The translations under genes were made by a program, and so were the position numbers. From the NCBI GenBank assembly GCA_024734495.1, contig JALMQS010000225.1, positions 11,871,573 through 11,935,572 on the forward strand: a DNA stretch of 64,000 nucleotides, written 5' to 3'. Shown piece by piece: positions 33,545 to 44,936 of the stretch. The first letter of the stretch is position 1. Every line of letters begins with the position of its first letter. This stretch comes from Forficula auricularia. Taxonomy: Eukaryota; Arthropoda; Insecta; Dermaptera; Forficulidae. The notes under the pieces are model-generated. The model made no database searches and was not told the DNA's origin. It worked only from the letters and a program-made list of their open reading frames with translations.

Positions 33545-33605
33545 TTTTGTGTCATACCGTTCATTTTAGCTAAAACTTTTCAACTTTATGGTAAGAAATA
33601 CCTCC
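33545..33605 (-). repeat. Diverged TTAA-type element end
   Basis: The inverse contains GGTATTTCTTACC, AAAAGTTTTAGCTAAAATGA and ACGGTATGAC, resembling the 21357 and 21785 blocks. Confidence 0.4.
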
Positions 33606-33904
33606 TCCAAATAACGCTTCGATTTTTTTTCAATTTCCTACATTTTTCATATTAAGCAAAGCGAATTGGCCATTTTGCTCTCCATATTTACTAATAACAA
33701 AATCAAATCGAACCAATGTCTTGGTCTTTTATTTATTGATCTGAGTGCAAGAATAAAGTGAAAACGATTCATTTCTAACTTGGGATCGTGGTATAGCCTG
33801 GGCCCCATTTCTGAGTATCTTACGAGCTCCTGAATTTAGATGACCAGTACTGATGCATAGGCTAGCAGATGGTATCTTGTTAAGCATTATATCGAAAAGA
33901 ATTT

Positions 33905-35010
33905 TTTACTTTATCCAATGCGAAGCATGGGAGAAAGTATTGGAATCGCTCTCGCGGCAAGCGCGACTTCAAAGGGTCCTCAGGTAAAGACTACAGAACC
34001 CATGGACCCAATTAAGGTCACAAATTGAAGTATTCAATGAGATTGAATTTTATCACGTGACGGTTTTGCCAAAAATTACCTGGAATCTCGTCGAGAGGCC
34101 AAAAAGTGCCATTTTTATTTTGGAAGTGCGTGGGGATGGATGGATGGATGTGATGTGTGTGTGTGTGTTATCGTTTTTTCGTCCACGATTTTTTCCACAC
34201 CTTTGCGCCGATTGAAATGAAATTGAAAACCTACCATTAGTTTAACAAAATGAAGCGCTGATTAGTTTTTGGTACATATCGGTCCACAAACATTAGTACT
34301 TTATTTCAGTACTTTTTTAGTTTTTCTAAATATCTTGAAAATGACTTAACCAATTTTGATGAAATTTAATATCCTAATTAAGTACCTTGGGGACCACAAA
34401 AAAGGTTAAATAAAGTTTTTAGTAAAATCATATTTTAAAGTACTTTACTCTATAGTAAAATAGTACTTTTTTAATTTTAAATTCTTTAAAATTTATTCAT
34501 TTGATCGTTTTAATATAGCTCATTTAACCTAACCGTTAAGTAAGAATGGTTAGGCTTCTCGCTGTGAAATGGTAAAAATTTGGAAGGAAATTTTATAAGT
34601 AACCATAGCAACCGCGTTGTTTTCTTATCCGTTACCATTGCTGACGACATAGAAGAATCGACTTAAAATCAAAAATAGCTATTGATTCTCATCTAGTACT
34701 TGAGGAATAACCATTCTATATTGGACTTTTGACGTTTCGGTTTTTATTGGTAACCATTGCTGAAAACATAGAGGAATCGAGCTAAAATCAAAAATAGCGA
34801 TTGATTCTCATCTAGTACTTGAGGAATAACCATTCTATATTGGATTACTTTACTTATGAGTAAGATAGTACTTTTTAAAATTCTTTATTTTATTTTAAAC
34901 ATAGACTGCAAATAGCTAGTGATATCTGATTAATAATAAAAGAATAAACATTAATATTTCAAATGACTTTGGATAAAGTTTAGCAACGATCCGTTGCAGT
35001 TTATTTATTT
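33905..35010 (+). mobile_element. Helentron-like family H2, longest copy
   Basis: Left subterminal repeat ACTTTATCCAA (33908-33918) and right TTGGATAAAGT (34969-34979). Outside the right repeat is the hairpin GCAACG-ATC-CGTTGC (34983-34997). GATG and TG microsatellites lie at 34136-34170. It carries a 106-bp tandem duplication at 34640-34850 (repeated GATTCTCATCTAGTACTTGA) absent from the other copies. No coding capacity. Confidence 0.65.
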
Positions 35011-35284
35011 AATTAAAGGATTTTGTCATTTTAAAAGCTATCGGAAGTTAAGGAGCATGAGGCTTAGAACTTCTGGAAATTGTCTATAAATATGATGCCT
35101 CGTTAATTGAATTGTTTTTCAAAAGAGTTTTGACTGATATTCCCTAGAATATACATTTTTAATGAGAAACTTATTTTTCAAAAATATCTTACAAGCTCAA
35201 TAAATTTCATTCCTTTCGAAATAACTAAATTCACTACATACTAAAATTATTATATAAAATACCCACTTGAAATTTATATATGAT

Positions 35285-35330
35285 ATATTACAGTGAAGGT
35301 AAAGGCAAGGTCTTCGAAACTATAATCAAA
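35285..35330 (+). repeat. Relic of a family 2 hammerhead
   Basis: GGCAAGGTCTTCGAAACTATA resembles the 3' half of the family 2 motif, but the CTGATGA box is gone. Confidence 0.4.
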
Positions 35331-35339
35331 TAAATGAAA

Positions 35340-36285
35340 ATACTTAAGATAAGGATTTGAGCCAATTAGAGTCTTGTCTAAAAGATGCATTCTCAATTGC
35401 TGCTGTGTTTATTTAAATTTTCCTTTTCTAAAATCAGCTCTCTCCGTACCCCCATCAAATAGAGATATAAAGTTCACCCTCGGTGTATTCTCCGGTGTCT
35501 TATTCCTTGTAATGAGTTTCATGAGAAATTACTTAATTGACGAGCTGTAATTCAAGTTAAGCTATAATTATTATTGAAATTTAGCTAAGCATGGATAATT
35601 TAATTACTCCAGCTGAGTGGGAAACGAAATCCCGCATCAGGAGCTCAACCATCACGATTTGTCATTCACTAGGCTACTACTATTACTTCTACTACTACTC
35701 CTACTATTAATATTCAGATCCTATTTGGGACATGATCCATCAATTAAAATAAATCAAGACGATCTTTATCTTGAAAAGTGTTTTTGTTGCGGAAATAATT
35801 TTTTTATTTATTTTTTTTATTTAAATTTTAACTACTTTGGAGTAGTTGTAGAAATCAATAGTTCTGGAATTAGAGCTATAAATATGGAATAATTGTTTTC
35901 ATTGATTTTGAAAGTTCGTTTTTTTTTGGTTGAAGCCATGCAGAGTGTACAGACAAAGTGGACGATTTACATTAACCTCGATTTTTTTTATTATATTATT
36001 TTATTTTCTTATTTTTTCTTAGCCATCTTTTCTATTTCAAAAAGGCTATCAAGTGTCACTGATTTAATTATTCATTAAGCTAGTTTAAGCCTGGGCTCTT
36101 GTTTAAGTTTAAATAGAAAATTGTTCTATTAGCAGGGTCGGATTTATTTACCATGGGGGTAAAGTGGCTGCTTTATTAGGGGTGCTATTTTCGAAAGAAA
36201 TCAACTAGTTGTATTATTTGTGTTTAAATTATTGAAAATATAAATAATAAAAAAACTTTAAATGTATATATTCTTTCACTCTCTT
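35340..36285. other. AT-rich spacer with a CTA microsatellite
   Basis: A TAC/TCC-type trinucleotide run lies at 35671-35712 and accounts for a Leu-rich open frame. No gene recognised. Confidence 0.45.
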
Positions 36286-36966
36286 AAATAAGCTGACGTG
36301 TTCTGATGTTACCATCCACTTAACTTTATCATACAACCTGGCCCCTAAAATTATTTATAATCATGTAGGGTGGGGTTAGTTTTTGCATTTTTATACTTCT
36401 GGGGTCCCACTGATTATGTATACAAAATTTGGTTGAGTTTGATAAATGGCCAACATTTTTATTTTTTTGCCCCCCCCCATTTTGGGCGGTTAGTTTTTGC
36501 ATTTTTAGACTTCTGGGGTCCCTCTGATTATGTATACAAAATTTGGTTGAGTTTGCTCAAATGGCCTAAATTTTTAATTTTTAACCCCCCTCCACCCCCC
36601 TTTTTTGGGTCGATATGCACCAAAATCTAATCAGCTCTTAATCTCAATGGACCAAAATCACGTGTGAAATTTGGTTTCGTTATTCAAACTAGTTTTTGAG
36701 CTAGCTCGTCCACAAAAATTTGGTAACGCACAGACTAACCAACTAACAGACATTTTGACAAAACAATTATTATCTCGAAAAATTTCATTTTTTCGATGTT
36801 TACTTATTAGAGCTTTTTTGTAGCGTGAAATGCCATGATTTTGCTCAATTTTTTAAATCAAAATACTTTCAGCCGTTTTTGAGATATTTCGAAAAAAAGA
36901 AGGAAAAAAAACACTTTTTTCATACACGATTACAATACTTGATCAATACCCTGTATGGTAAAGTAA
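36286..36966 (-). mobile_element. Helentron-like family H1, minus copy
   Basis: Inverse of the H1 consensus, starting with the tail AAATAAGCTGACGTGTTCTG and ending CTGTATGGTAAAGT. It includes a duplicated G/C-rich module (GACTTCTGGGGTCCC-type at 36394 and 36510). Open frames here are repeat-derived. Confidence 0.75.
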
Positions 36967-37397
36967 AAACATATATGTATATATATTTTGTTCATGACGC
37001 AAAGTGGATAAACATAAAAATTTCATTACGAAAGACTCCCACTCTAAGTTTGTTTCCTCTTAAGCTTTTCGGGATTCTTAAATTTCTTCCTGGGTCGAAA
37101 TAAGCAGTTAGCAAATGAGTTTTTATAGAATAAAATATATATAGGTATATATGTATAATAACTTATAATACAAGCCCATTAGTATAATTCAAAAGTATGT
37201 CTTTATAATTTCTACTTCAATGCAATCTCATTTCGAACATTATCCTCTTAAAGATCTCATAGTTAGAAAAAGAAAAATTGAATCAATTCAAATTAAAGAC
37301 CAGTCTACTTTAATTTGAATTTTATTATTGGCTATGTTTGATTAATACTCTCATCTTCATAACAATTTTGTTTAAATCACACATAATTATAATATTA

Positions 37398-37622
37398 TGG
37401 GATAAAAAATACTTGGTAGGTTTCACATTAAGATATAAAAATAAAAACGAATTTATTTTTTGGAGAGACTTTAATCTCGATATATATATTTCGGGTGGCT
37501 AACCCATCTTCAGGAGCAACAGAAAGTAACTCGTAGACCTACGTAAACCTACCAAGTATTTTTATCCCATAAATTTAAAAAATGTTTCACCAAGTACCAA
37601 CACCAAATTCCTTAAAAACCAT
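37398..37622. mobile_element. PLE hairpin, family 1, with one hammerhead
   Basis: Begins GGGATAAAAAATACTTGGTA, carries the family 1 hammerhead on the minus strand, then the outer inverse TACCAAGTATTTTTATCCCA. It ends with the recurrent PLE motif (GTTTCACCAAGTACCAACAC). The right arm is much shortened and lacks its hammerhead. Confidence 0.75.
37479..37513 (-). ncRNA. Hammerhead ribozyme, family 1
   Basis: Minus strand: CTGAAGA, stem II GGGT/ACCC, GAAA, 3-bp AT stem III, UC. It differs from the 4037 copy at one loop base. Stem I begins GAG/CTC. Confidence 0.8.
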
Positions 37623-37945
37623 AATTATAATTATTTATTGAAGTCAAACAACAAATAATACAAGATAACTAGGACGTTTCGATTACAGAAATAAACGATC
37701 GAAATGTCGTAGTTATATTGTATTATATTACTTGTTGTTTGTATTCAATAATTAATTATAATTAATTATATGTGATTTAAACAAAATTTTAACACTTAAT
37801 AAAATCATAAAAATAAAAGCTTTAACAGACAATCATATATAATAATTCAGAAAAGTCTTATTATCAGAACAGAATCCAAATAATTTTTCATTTTATTGAA
37901 AAGATTTTGCCTTTGCCGAGAGTAGCAGAGTTGTTGAATCATAAA
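37623..37945. repeat. Inverted repeat with hammerhead half-sites
   Basis: Arms around 37648-37700 and 37700-37760 are inverse (AAACAACAAATAATACAAGA-type). They carry GACGTTTCGAT and ATCGAAATGTC, the GAAA/cleavage halves of a hammerhead without any CTGANGA box. Confidence 0.45.
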
Positions 37946-38736
37946 GAGAAACAAAGAAGTTGTCCTCTGCTCAGTGGCGTAGCCAGAAAATTTTCATGGG
38001 GGGGGGGGGGGTCAATCCACAAAGCAAAATATTTAGTGGGAATTTTTTTATTAAAATAAATATAAAATTTAGGGAACGCGGTGTTGGTTTATAGTGAAAC
38101 ATTGTTAAAATTAAATTAGGTTGGAGGCTCCTTGAGAAACACCACCAACTCCAACCTAATTTAATTTTAAAATATAGTCCAGTTAAATTGTTTTTTTACC
38201 CGGAAAGTCTTGGGGTAGTTGGAATTTCTTCGACCCTTTATGTTTTTTGGTGTGGTAAATCCGAATCTGAGGCTTGTTAACAAAATTTCGTCACGGAACA
38301 TTGTCAAAAATGCAAAAAAAAAGGTTTGCTTATAACTCGAAAACTATTAACTTTTCGTAAATAACCATCCTATTCAAAATGAAAGTTCATAAAGTTTCCT
38401 ACAAATTTATTTATTTAGGTTTTTTTCTCCGAATAAATGTTCGGCCTCAAGTGCTAGTTGTAAATTGGCGTATTTTTTCTGTATCCCCAAATCCCAAAAA
38501 CTCGAACATTTTTGGATTTTTTTCATTTTGACCATGAAAGAAAGACCACTCTATACATTTTTAAACAAGATTAAATTTGATACAATTCAAACAAAGTTTC
38601 ATCTTAGATGGATAATTGTAACCCGTGCCGTAATGAGGTAGAATTTTTGCAAAACGGCAATTTTTTGCAAAAAAATCCCAGTTTAAAATGAAAACCACTC
38701 ATCCTAGAAACTTGATTTCTGTCTCATTCTCTAGGA

Positions 38737-39191
38737 CAGTGTTTTTCAACCTGTGGCTTGCGACCCTCTCGCTACAATGCTTCTATAAGGGGTGGCCTTA
38801 ATAAAAAAGAAAAAACAAAGTTTAAAGATATATTTTCATTAAGAAAATGTTATTTAAAGGACATTTGTTATTAATCTACATTGTCTTATCGCTTTTCCAT
38901 GGAGGCGTTTGGCGATATAATCGATGTAAAAATATGTTGTTATAGGTACTTACATGCGTTATTGGATAAAAAATGTTTCACCAAGTACAAACACCAAATT
39001 CCTTAAAAACTTACTTGTGTATTTAGCCGATACCTAATTATAGAAATTAATAAAAATGTTGTAAGGATTTGATATTTGTGACATAATAAAATACAGGTTA
39101 CAAAACAGCGGGGAGGGGGTCGCGAATTTTTTTCTTACTAGGGGGTAGCGAAAATTTTTTTATACGTCATGACAAAGGTTGAAAAACATTG
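38737..39191. mobile_element. hAT-like element (CAGTGTTTTTCAACC ends), nested
   Basis: The left end CAGTGTTTTTCAACCTGTGG and right end AAAGGTTGAAAAACATTG are inverted repeats. The 8-bp flanks do not match, so the TSD has decayed. It lies in the centre of the inverted-repeat element. Confidence 0.7.
38955..39013. repeat. PLE terminal motif nested in hAT
   Basis: TTGGATAAAAAATG, then GTTTCACCAAGTACAAACAC and CAAATTCCTTAAAAA match the ends of PLE family 1 at 4140-4200. The piece is only about 60 bp with no hammerhead. Confidence 0.65.
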
Positions 39192-39809
39192 CTCATTTGT
39201 TGAAAACTCTTAGATTTATAGATTCCATTACACTTTTGAGGATTCTGATCATATCCTTTGTAGGAAATTTTATGAACTTTCATTTTGAAAAGGAAGGTTA
39301 TTTACGAAAAGTTGATAATTTTCGAGTTATAAGCAAAAAATCACACAAAAAAATGAGATTTTTTAGCTTTGTTTTTCATTTTTGACAAAGTTCCGTCACG
39401 AAATTTTGTTAGCAAACCTCAGATTCAAATTCAGCACACCAACAAATACACATATAGGATCAAGAAAATCAAAACTACCCCAAAACTTTCACGTGAGGGG
39501 CCCTTTAGACAACAATTTATTTGGACTAAAAAGGTACTTAAAGAAATTAAAAAATAACATAATTCTTGATTAAACATATGAAATATATTTAATTACGGTT
39601 AGTTTGCTATAAGAAAAGTTTTGTCGTTGCCGTTACTCATCCCATGAGCCCTGTCCTATAAGGGAGGAGGCTGTGACCCCAAAAACTCCCCGTGGCTACG
39701 CCTCTGCCTCCGCTTGGTGTAAATAAACATAGCTACACATGGTAAATATATGTGTGTAAATTTATTTGCATCAAGCAGAGGACAATCCCTCTTTGTTCTC
39801 TTTAAAATT

Positions 39810-40388
39810 TTTCATTGACGAATGTTTAAATTTCATTAAATAAATATTATAAATCTCTAGAAAAAGTAAATGAATAATTAATAATGCAAAATGAACGAAG
39901 AGGCTGCAGATGATGCACCTGATGAATGGTTGCCCTTTGGCTGAGTGATTAGGGATGTAATTAGGATTGTATTCAGCTGAGACTGGCATCTAACATAATT
40001 TTCCTGCCTTCAGGGAATGCCCTCTCTCTCTAGAGACTGGATATTTACCATTTAGAAATCAACCCTCACATATTTGAAAAATCTAAATTCTTCTATAATT
40101 TCTTAAATACATTTTTAAACTCTCTGTTAAATACTAAAGAAATCTCAAAGTTGGAAGAAAATTTTATAAGGAATCATAACAACTAAGTTGTTACCATATT
40201 AGCGAATTGCCTTCACATGGACATAAAATCAACTAATGATTCCCAAATAATAATCAGTATTAAACACTATAATAATATATGTAATATTAATAAGGGCATC
40301 ATACACATCTGGATACAACGGTTATTAAAATTTGCCGCCTAAGAAAATTTCAAAATTGTAATAATGATATTTAAAGAGACCACTTTTT
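39810..40388. other. Intergenic, nothing firm
   Basis: Bases 40140-40270 faintly resemble the interior of the H2 34-kb copy (TTGGAAGAAAATTTTATAAG). No gene. Confidence 0.4.
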
Positions 40389-40865
40389 ACTTTACCATAC
40401 AGGATGATGGTCAAGTATTGTACTCGTGCATGAAATTTTTTTTTCGAAATATCTCAAAAACGGCTGAAACTATTTTGATTAAAAAGATTGAGCGAAACCA
40501 AGGCATTCCGGTCTATAAAAAAGCTCTAATAAGTGAACATCGAAAAAATTATATTTTTCGAGATAATAATTGTTTTGTCAAAATGCTGTTAGTCTGTGCG
40601 TTACCAAATTTTTAGTGGACGAGCTAGCTCAAAAACTAATGCATATCGAAACCAAATTTCACACGTAGTTTTGGTCCATTGAGCTTAAGAGCTGATTAGA
40701 TTTTGGTGCGTATTGATCCAAAATTAAGGGGTGGAGAGGGGTGGGGGGGGGGTTAAAAATTAAAAATCTAGGCCATTTGAACAAATTCAACCATATTTTG
40801 CATACATAATCATTGGGACCCCAGAAGTCTAAAAATGCAAAAAGTAATCGCCCAAAATGGGTGCT
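40389..40865 (+). mobile_element. Helentron-like family H1, 3'-truncated
   Basis: Starts with ACTTTACCATACA and follows the H1 consensus to CTAAAAATGCAAAAAGTAAT. The right subterminal repeat and tail are missing. Confidence 0.7.
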
Positions 40866-41296
40866 GCCAACAAGAGAAAATATTCCTTTCCAAAAACTTA
40901 CAGAACTACTGTTGCCTAATTTTTTAGACACTTTTTGAAATCGGACACTTTCCAAAATGCTGACTCCGTTGGTTAATTTAAGGACTATTTTAAGATTTCA
41001 CTTAATATGAAAACCTGTCAGAAAGCAATGAAAAATGAGTCAATAATTTATAAAATTTCTTAATTTCATTTTTAAATATGTAGAGAAAAACACCCCTTAT
41101 GGGCATGAAGACATTCTTTGAGTTTAAAAGCACCTCTTTGTAGTTCAATTAATTGGATAAAACCTAGAGTCCCAATTAACTGGTCGTTTATCTTTCGACT
41201 TCTAGAGATGCGAATTCTCTCGCCATTATTTCTTCAATTTTACCAAAATCTTCAACGTTCAGTTCTCTAGCTTTTTCATTTTCAAATGAATTTTTT
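40866..41296. other. Intergenic, nothing recognised
   Basis: No coding or repeat signal beyond AT-richness. Confidence 0.4.
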
Positions 41297-41905
41297 CTTT
41301 ATCCAATGCGAAGCATGGGAGAAAATATTGGAATCGCTCTCGAGGCAAGCGCGACTTCAAGGGTCCTCAGGTAAAGACTACGGAACCTTGGACTCAATTA
41401 AGGTCACAAATTGAAGTATTCAATGAGATTGAATTTTAGCACGTGACGGTTTTGCCAAAAATTACCTGGAATCTCGTCGAGAAGCAAAAAGCGATTTATT
41501 TGCATGCGGATGTGCGTATGGATGGATGGATGGATGGATGGATGTATGTATCGTTATTTTTGGTCCACGATTTTTTCCACCTGTTGCGCTGATTGAAATG
41601 AAATTGAAAACCTACCATTAGTTTAACAAAATGAAGCGCTTCGATTAGTTTTTGGTACATATCGGTCCACAAACATTAGTACTTTATTTCAGTACTTTTT
41701 TAGTTTTCTAAATATCTTGAAAATGACTTAACCAATTTTGATGAAATTTAATATCCTAATTAAGTACCTTGGGGACTACAAAAAAGGTTAAATAAAGTTT
41801 TAGTAAAATTATATTTTAAAGTACTTTACTCAAGAACATATTAATATTTCAAATGAATTTGGATAAAGTTTAGCAACGATCAATTGGTTGCCTTTCTTTT
41901 ATAAA
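41297..41905 (+). mobile_element. Helentron-like family H2, third copy
   Basis: Left CTTTATCCAATGCG, right TTGGATAAAGT (41869-41879), then a damaged hairpin GCAACGATCAATTGGTTGC. A GGAT microsatellite of about six units lies at 41518-41545. Confidence 0.7.
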
Positions 41906-42350
41906 TCTCTATCATTCTGTGTGTTATTCCTGGGTATTGCCTCTTTACTATAAAAACTTCTTCTATTTTCGCAATTCTTAAAAACTATTCTCCCATTGTC
42001 AATTCTGGTTAGAAGTATAAAAATATTAATCAATTTTACTGATAGTCTTTAATCTTTGAGTTCAAAATCGAAATGCCTATCTATATTATAAAAATTGAAA
42101 GAACAATAAAAGAGTGTGTCTTCTGCAATTATAAATTTTCAAATTTGTGCAATTTTATATTCAGCAGAAGGCTATTTTTTATTGTCTCTGAATTATAAAA
42201 ATTCACCTACTCATAAAAACTCTTCAATTTATATTATATATTTCTAGTAAATTTTTATTTTTGAATGAAAATATTCATTTTTTATTTTCGCTTCGCTGGT
42301 CGCGCTTTCAACGGCCGCGCAGCCATTTACTAATATAGCGTAGAATGCAA
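41906..42350. other. Spacer containing a decayed PLE family 2 fragment
   Basis: Bases 42090-42225 hold AATAAAAGAGTGTGTCTTCTGC and an inverse CAGCAGAAGGCTATTTTTTA separated by a short AT loop. The hammerhead part is lost. A small GC-rich inverted cluster (GCGCTTTCAACGGCCGCGC) lies at 42301-42321. Confidence 0.5.
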
Positions 42351-42430
42351 TGGTTTCAACATTTTCCTAATACGGAACACTTCAGATACTTCATAATCTT
42401 AGAAATTTCGACGGAACACCTTTTGTTTGT

Positions 42431-43680
42431 GGCAACTAGACTAGAGTTCAGCAAGTCTTATAGGCGCTCGAAAAATGGAAAAGTTTCTGTTCAAAATAAT
42501 TTTTAGAAAAAATAAAATTTTTGTTCAGTTTGCGTAGTTTTCGTTTGGCGTTCGTTAGAAAAATGGAGAAATCAAAAGGAACCTTTTCGTCATATTTTTG
42601 CTTTTTTATTTCCGCAAGGGAATAACGCATCGCAAGCTCACAAAAAGTTATGTGCTGTTTATGGCATGACGAAGCCTTTAAAGAACGGCAGTTGTCAAAA
42701 TTGGTTTGCCAAATTTCGTTCTGGTGATTTCGCTCCAAGATATGAAAACATCTGGTCACCAAGACTGGTCTAGTTCGAAGTTGTTGGCATTATCAAAGCG
42801 ATGTGGATTGATTCGTCACGGTGCATCAACGTGAGATTTGCAGTGAAGCTTCATGTATCACATACGTGCATTGAAAATTACTTGAAACAACTTGGCTATG
42901 TTCAAAAACTCGATACATGGGTTCCTCACGAACTGAAAGAAACGCATTTAACGCAACGCGTTGTACAACATCTGCGATTTGCTAAAGAAACGTAATGAAA
43001 ATGATCCATTTTTAAAACGACTGATAACTGGCGATGAAAAATGGGTTGTTTACAACAATATCAAGCGGAAAAGATCGTGGAGCAGGCCAGGTGAACCAGC
43101 TCAAACAACATCAAAAGCTGGTATTCATCAAAAGAAGGTTTTGTTATCAGTTTGGTGGGATTACAAAGGAATTGTCTACTTGAACTCTTACCACCCAACC
43201 GAACGATCAATTCTGTTGTCTACATTGAACAACTAACGAAATTAAACAATGCAGTTGAAGAAAAGCGGGCCGAATTGACAAATCGAAAAGGTGTTGTATT
43301 CCATCATGACAATGCAAGGCCACACACATCTTTGGTCACTCGGCAAAAATTATTGGAGCTTGGTTGGGATGTTTTGCCACATCCACCATATAGTCCTGAC
43401 CTTGCACCATCTGATTACTTTTTATTTCGATCTTTACAAAACTCCTTGAATGGTAAAAATTTCAATAATGATGATGATGTCAAATTGTACCTGATTCAGT
43501 TTTTTGCTAATAAAAACCAGAAGTTTTATGAACGTGGGATTATGATGCTGCCTGAAAGATGGCAAAAGGTCATTGATCAAAATGGGCAATACATTACAGA
43601 ATAAAGTTATTTAGTTCCATGAAAGAATTGTCTTTGATTTTCTAAACAAAATCCGCAATTACTTAGTTGCCAATCCTATA
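42431..43680 (+). mobile_element. mariner element, nearly full length
   Basis: The right end is the inverse of ATTGGCAACTAAGTAATTGC, followed by TA. The left end GTGGCAACTAGAC is diverged. Length about 1.25 kb is normal for mariner. The same terminus closes the fragment at 53357. Confidence 0.8.
42563..43604 (+). pseudogene. mariner D34D transposase (frameshifted)
   Basis: Starts at the ATG reading MEKSKG. The N-terminal helix-turn-helix region carries NASQAHKKLCAVYG, then GSCQNWFAKFRSGDF after a frame change. Further pieces are LHVSHTCIENYLKQLGYVQK, WVPHEL, ITGDEKWVVYNN with the first catalytic Asp, HHDNARPHTS with the second, and YSPDLAPSDYF with the third. Thirty-four residues separate the second and third Asp, defining the mariner D34D type. 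At least three frameshifts and a lost region between the helix-turn-helix domains inactivate it. The stop follows QNGQYITE. The protein normally cuts and pastes the element at TA. The C-terminal third is almost identical to 53426-53888, suggesting relatively recent activity. The subfamily (mellifera-like) is my recollection. Confidence 0.88.
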
Positions 43681-43769
43681 AATCAAAACATCCGTAAGTA
43701 AAGGAAATAAAGAAAAAAAAACATTTTTCAACATATCAACTTTTTCATAGGTATATTGACATCAATGCG

Positions 43770-44200
43770 ACGAATGATACTGTTTTTTGTGTTTACACAA
43801 ATACTTTATATCAGGTATGATTGATGAAAGTTGTAATCTCATAACCGACTCTGCATCCAGCTTATTGCGGTACTTATTTTTTGTTAATAAGTAACTTGAG
43901 AATTCAGACTCGCACAAATAAGTTGTAGCAAATGGTAAAGAGAATTAAAACACATTTCTGGGTCAACTGTGAATATTCGCCTGTTAAACTACACCAAAAT
44001 TTTGACAAACGCATGATTTTATAGGCTGTCTGCAGAGAAGAATCTGAAGATATTTCGATAGAATTTTCACAATCTTGGTGTGAAAAGAAGGATGGCGTTT
44101 CACTAACAACAAAAGGGTATTTCACCCAGGAATTATTTTCCAGTTTTTTGAAATTATCATCAGTATATTGTTCGATTGATTTATTCAGACATTTCAAGTG
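43770..44200 (-). pseudogene. hAT transposase C-terminal dimerisation region
   Basis: The minus strand gives FKKLENNSWVKYPFV, later EISSDSSLQTAYK, FWCSLTGEYSQL and, after a frameshift near 43920, ATTYLCESEFSSYL, KYRNKLDAE and MRLQLSSIIPDIK. This order matches the C terminus of ZBED5/FAM200-type hAT transposases, where ATTYLCES-F is the dimerisation motif. The N-terminal part and catalytic core are not visible between the mariner and the left terminus. It is probably the source type for the short element at 44441-44928 or for its own host element; no direct evidence links them. Confidence 0.75.
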
Positions 44201-44440
44201 ATGAACGATTTTGGTATATTATTGACTGGTATTTAGATCTTTTTTCAAAATGTCCTTCATAGCTGGAAAACACTCGAGATCTTTGCGATTCACACAACTA
44301 ATCCAAAACTTCACCTTCCTTTTGAACGTTAGAATTTTTTCCACCTACCATTAATTTTTTGCGGAACCCTTGGCGTGGATTCATGGAACCCCAGGGTTCC
44401 GCGGAACACTTCTGAGAAACACCTGGTATATAGTATAGAA

Positions 44441-44928
44441 CAGTGGTTCCCAACCTTTGTGGCCCATCTCCCCTTTCTGGAGGTTGACTAACACCTTTTC
44501 ATTTTCATTGTAAGCCTAATTTTAATTTGAAGTAAAATGAAAATAATAAAGCACGATTTAATTATTTTAAACAATTTTATTACCGTATATAAAAACAACC
44601 AATGCAGTTCTTGTCCGGTCTCTCTTAAATAAAATAGAAAAATAATTAAAATGTACATTTTTTACAGATTTTTTTTAGGAACAAAGAAGTGAAATAATTA
44701 ACTAAGATCATTGACGTAGATTTAAAAAACAGGAGTATATGTTTTCATTTTTAAATTGGAATCTGGAAAAATTAAGAAAGTTGACAGTAGGTTCTACTGT
44801 ACAGTATATTTTAATTTTCCCCCTTTGAATACTCATCGTCCCCAAATCGCCCCCCACTTATTTATTGCTCCCCTGATAACCCAAATCGCCCACTTGGGGG
44901 CGATCGCCCTTCAAGTTGGGAACCTCTG
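44441..44928. mobile_element. hAT non-autonomous element with perfect TSD
   Basis: Starts CAGTGGTTCCCAACC and ends AAGTTGGGAACCTCTG. A perfect 8-bp TSD GTATAGAA lies at 44433-44440 and 44929-44936. It is an internally deleted relative of the element at 1-615, sharing ACCGTATATAAAAACAACCA and the CCCCAAATCGCCCCC tract. Confidence 0.92.
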
Positions 44929-44936
44929 GTATAGAA

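Larger units (their letters stand above)
38205..39505. mobile_element. Long inverted-repeat element nested in hAT
   Basis: Arms of about 215-290 bp (38205-38420 and 39215-39505) are diverged inverse copies. Landmarks are GAATCTGAGG, AAAATTTCGT and ATAACTCGAAAACTATTAAC on the left and their inverses on the right. No coding frame. The flanking duplication was not resolved. Confidence 0.7.
37972..39706. mobile_element. hAT-like element (CAGTGGCGTAGCC ends) hosting nested insertions
   Basis: Left end CAGTGGCGTAGCCAG; right end GTGGCTACGCCTCTG. The flanks CCTCTGCT (37964-37971) and CCTCCGCT (39707-39714) form a 7/8 TSD. A G-run follows the left end. It sits within a repeat recognisable as AAGAGGTTGTCCTCTGCTTG at other sites. 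Confidence 0.8.
42351..44425 (-). mobile_element. hAT transposon carrying a mariner insertion
   Basis: The left end CAATGGTTTCAACATTTTCC and right end (inverse CCAGGTGTTTCTCAGAAGTG) each lead into GGAACAC motifs, as hAT ends of this type do. The 8-bp flanks match at only about 5 positions. It contains a hAT transposase C-terminal remnant, and a mariner occupies 42431-43680. Confidence 0.55.

Noticed and set aside
36370..36630. Frame with repeated FAFLDFWGP peptide
   Set aside because: It comes from the duplicated C-rich module of the H1 element and recurs in other H1 copies with shifts.
37660..37710. Possible pair of hammerheads
   Set aside because: Only the GAAA/cleavage halves exist; no CTGANGA box on either strand.
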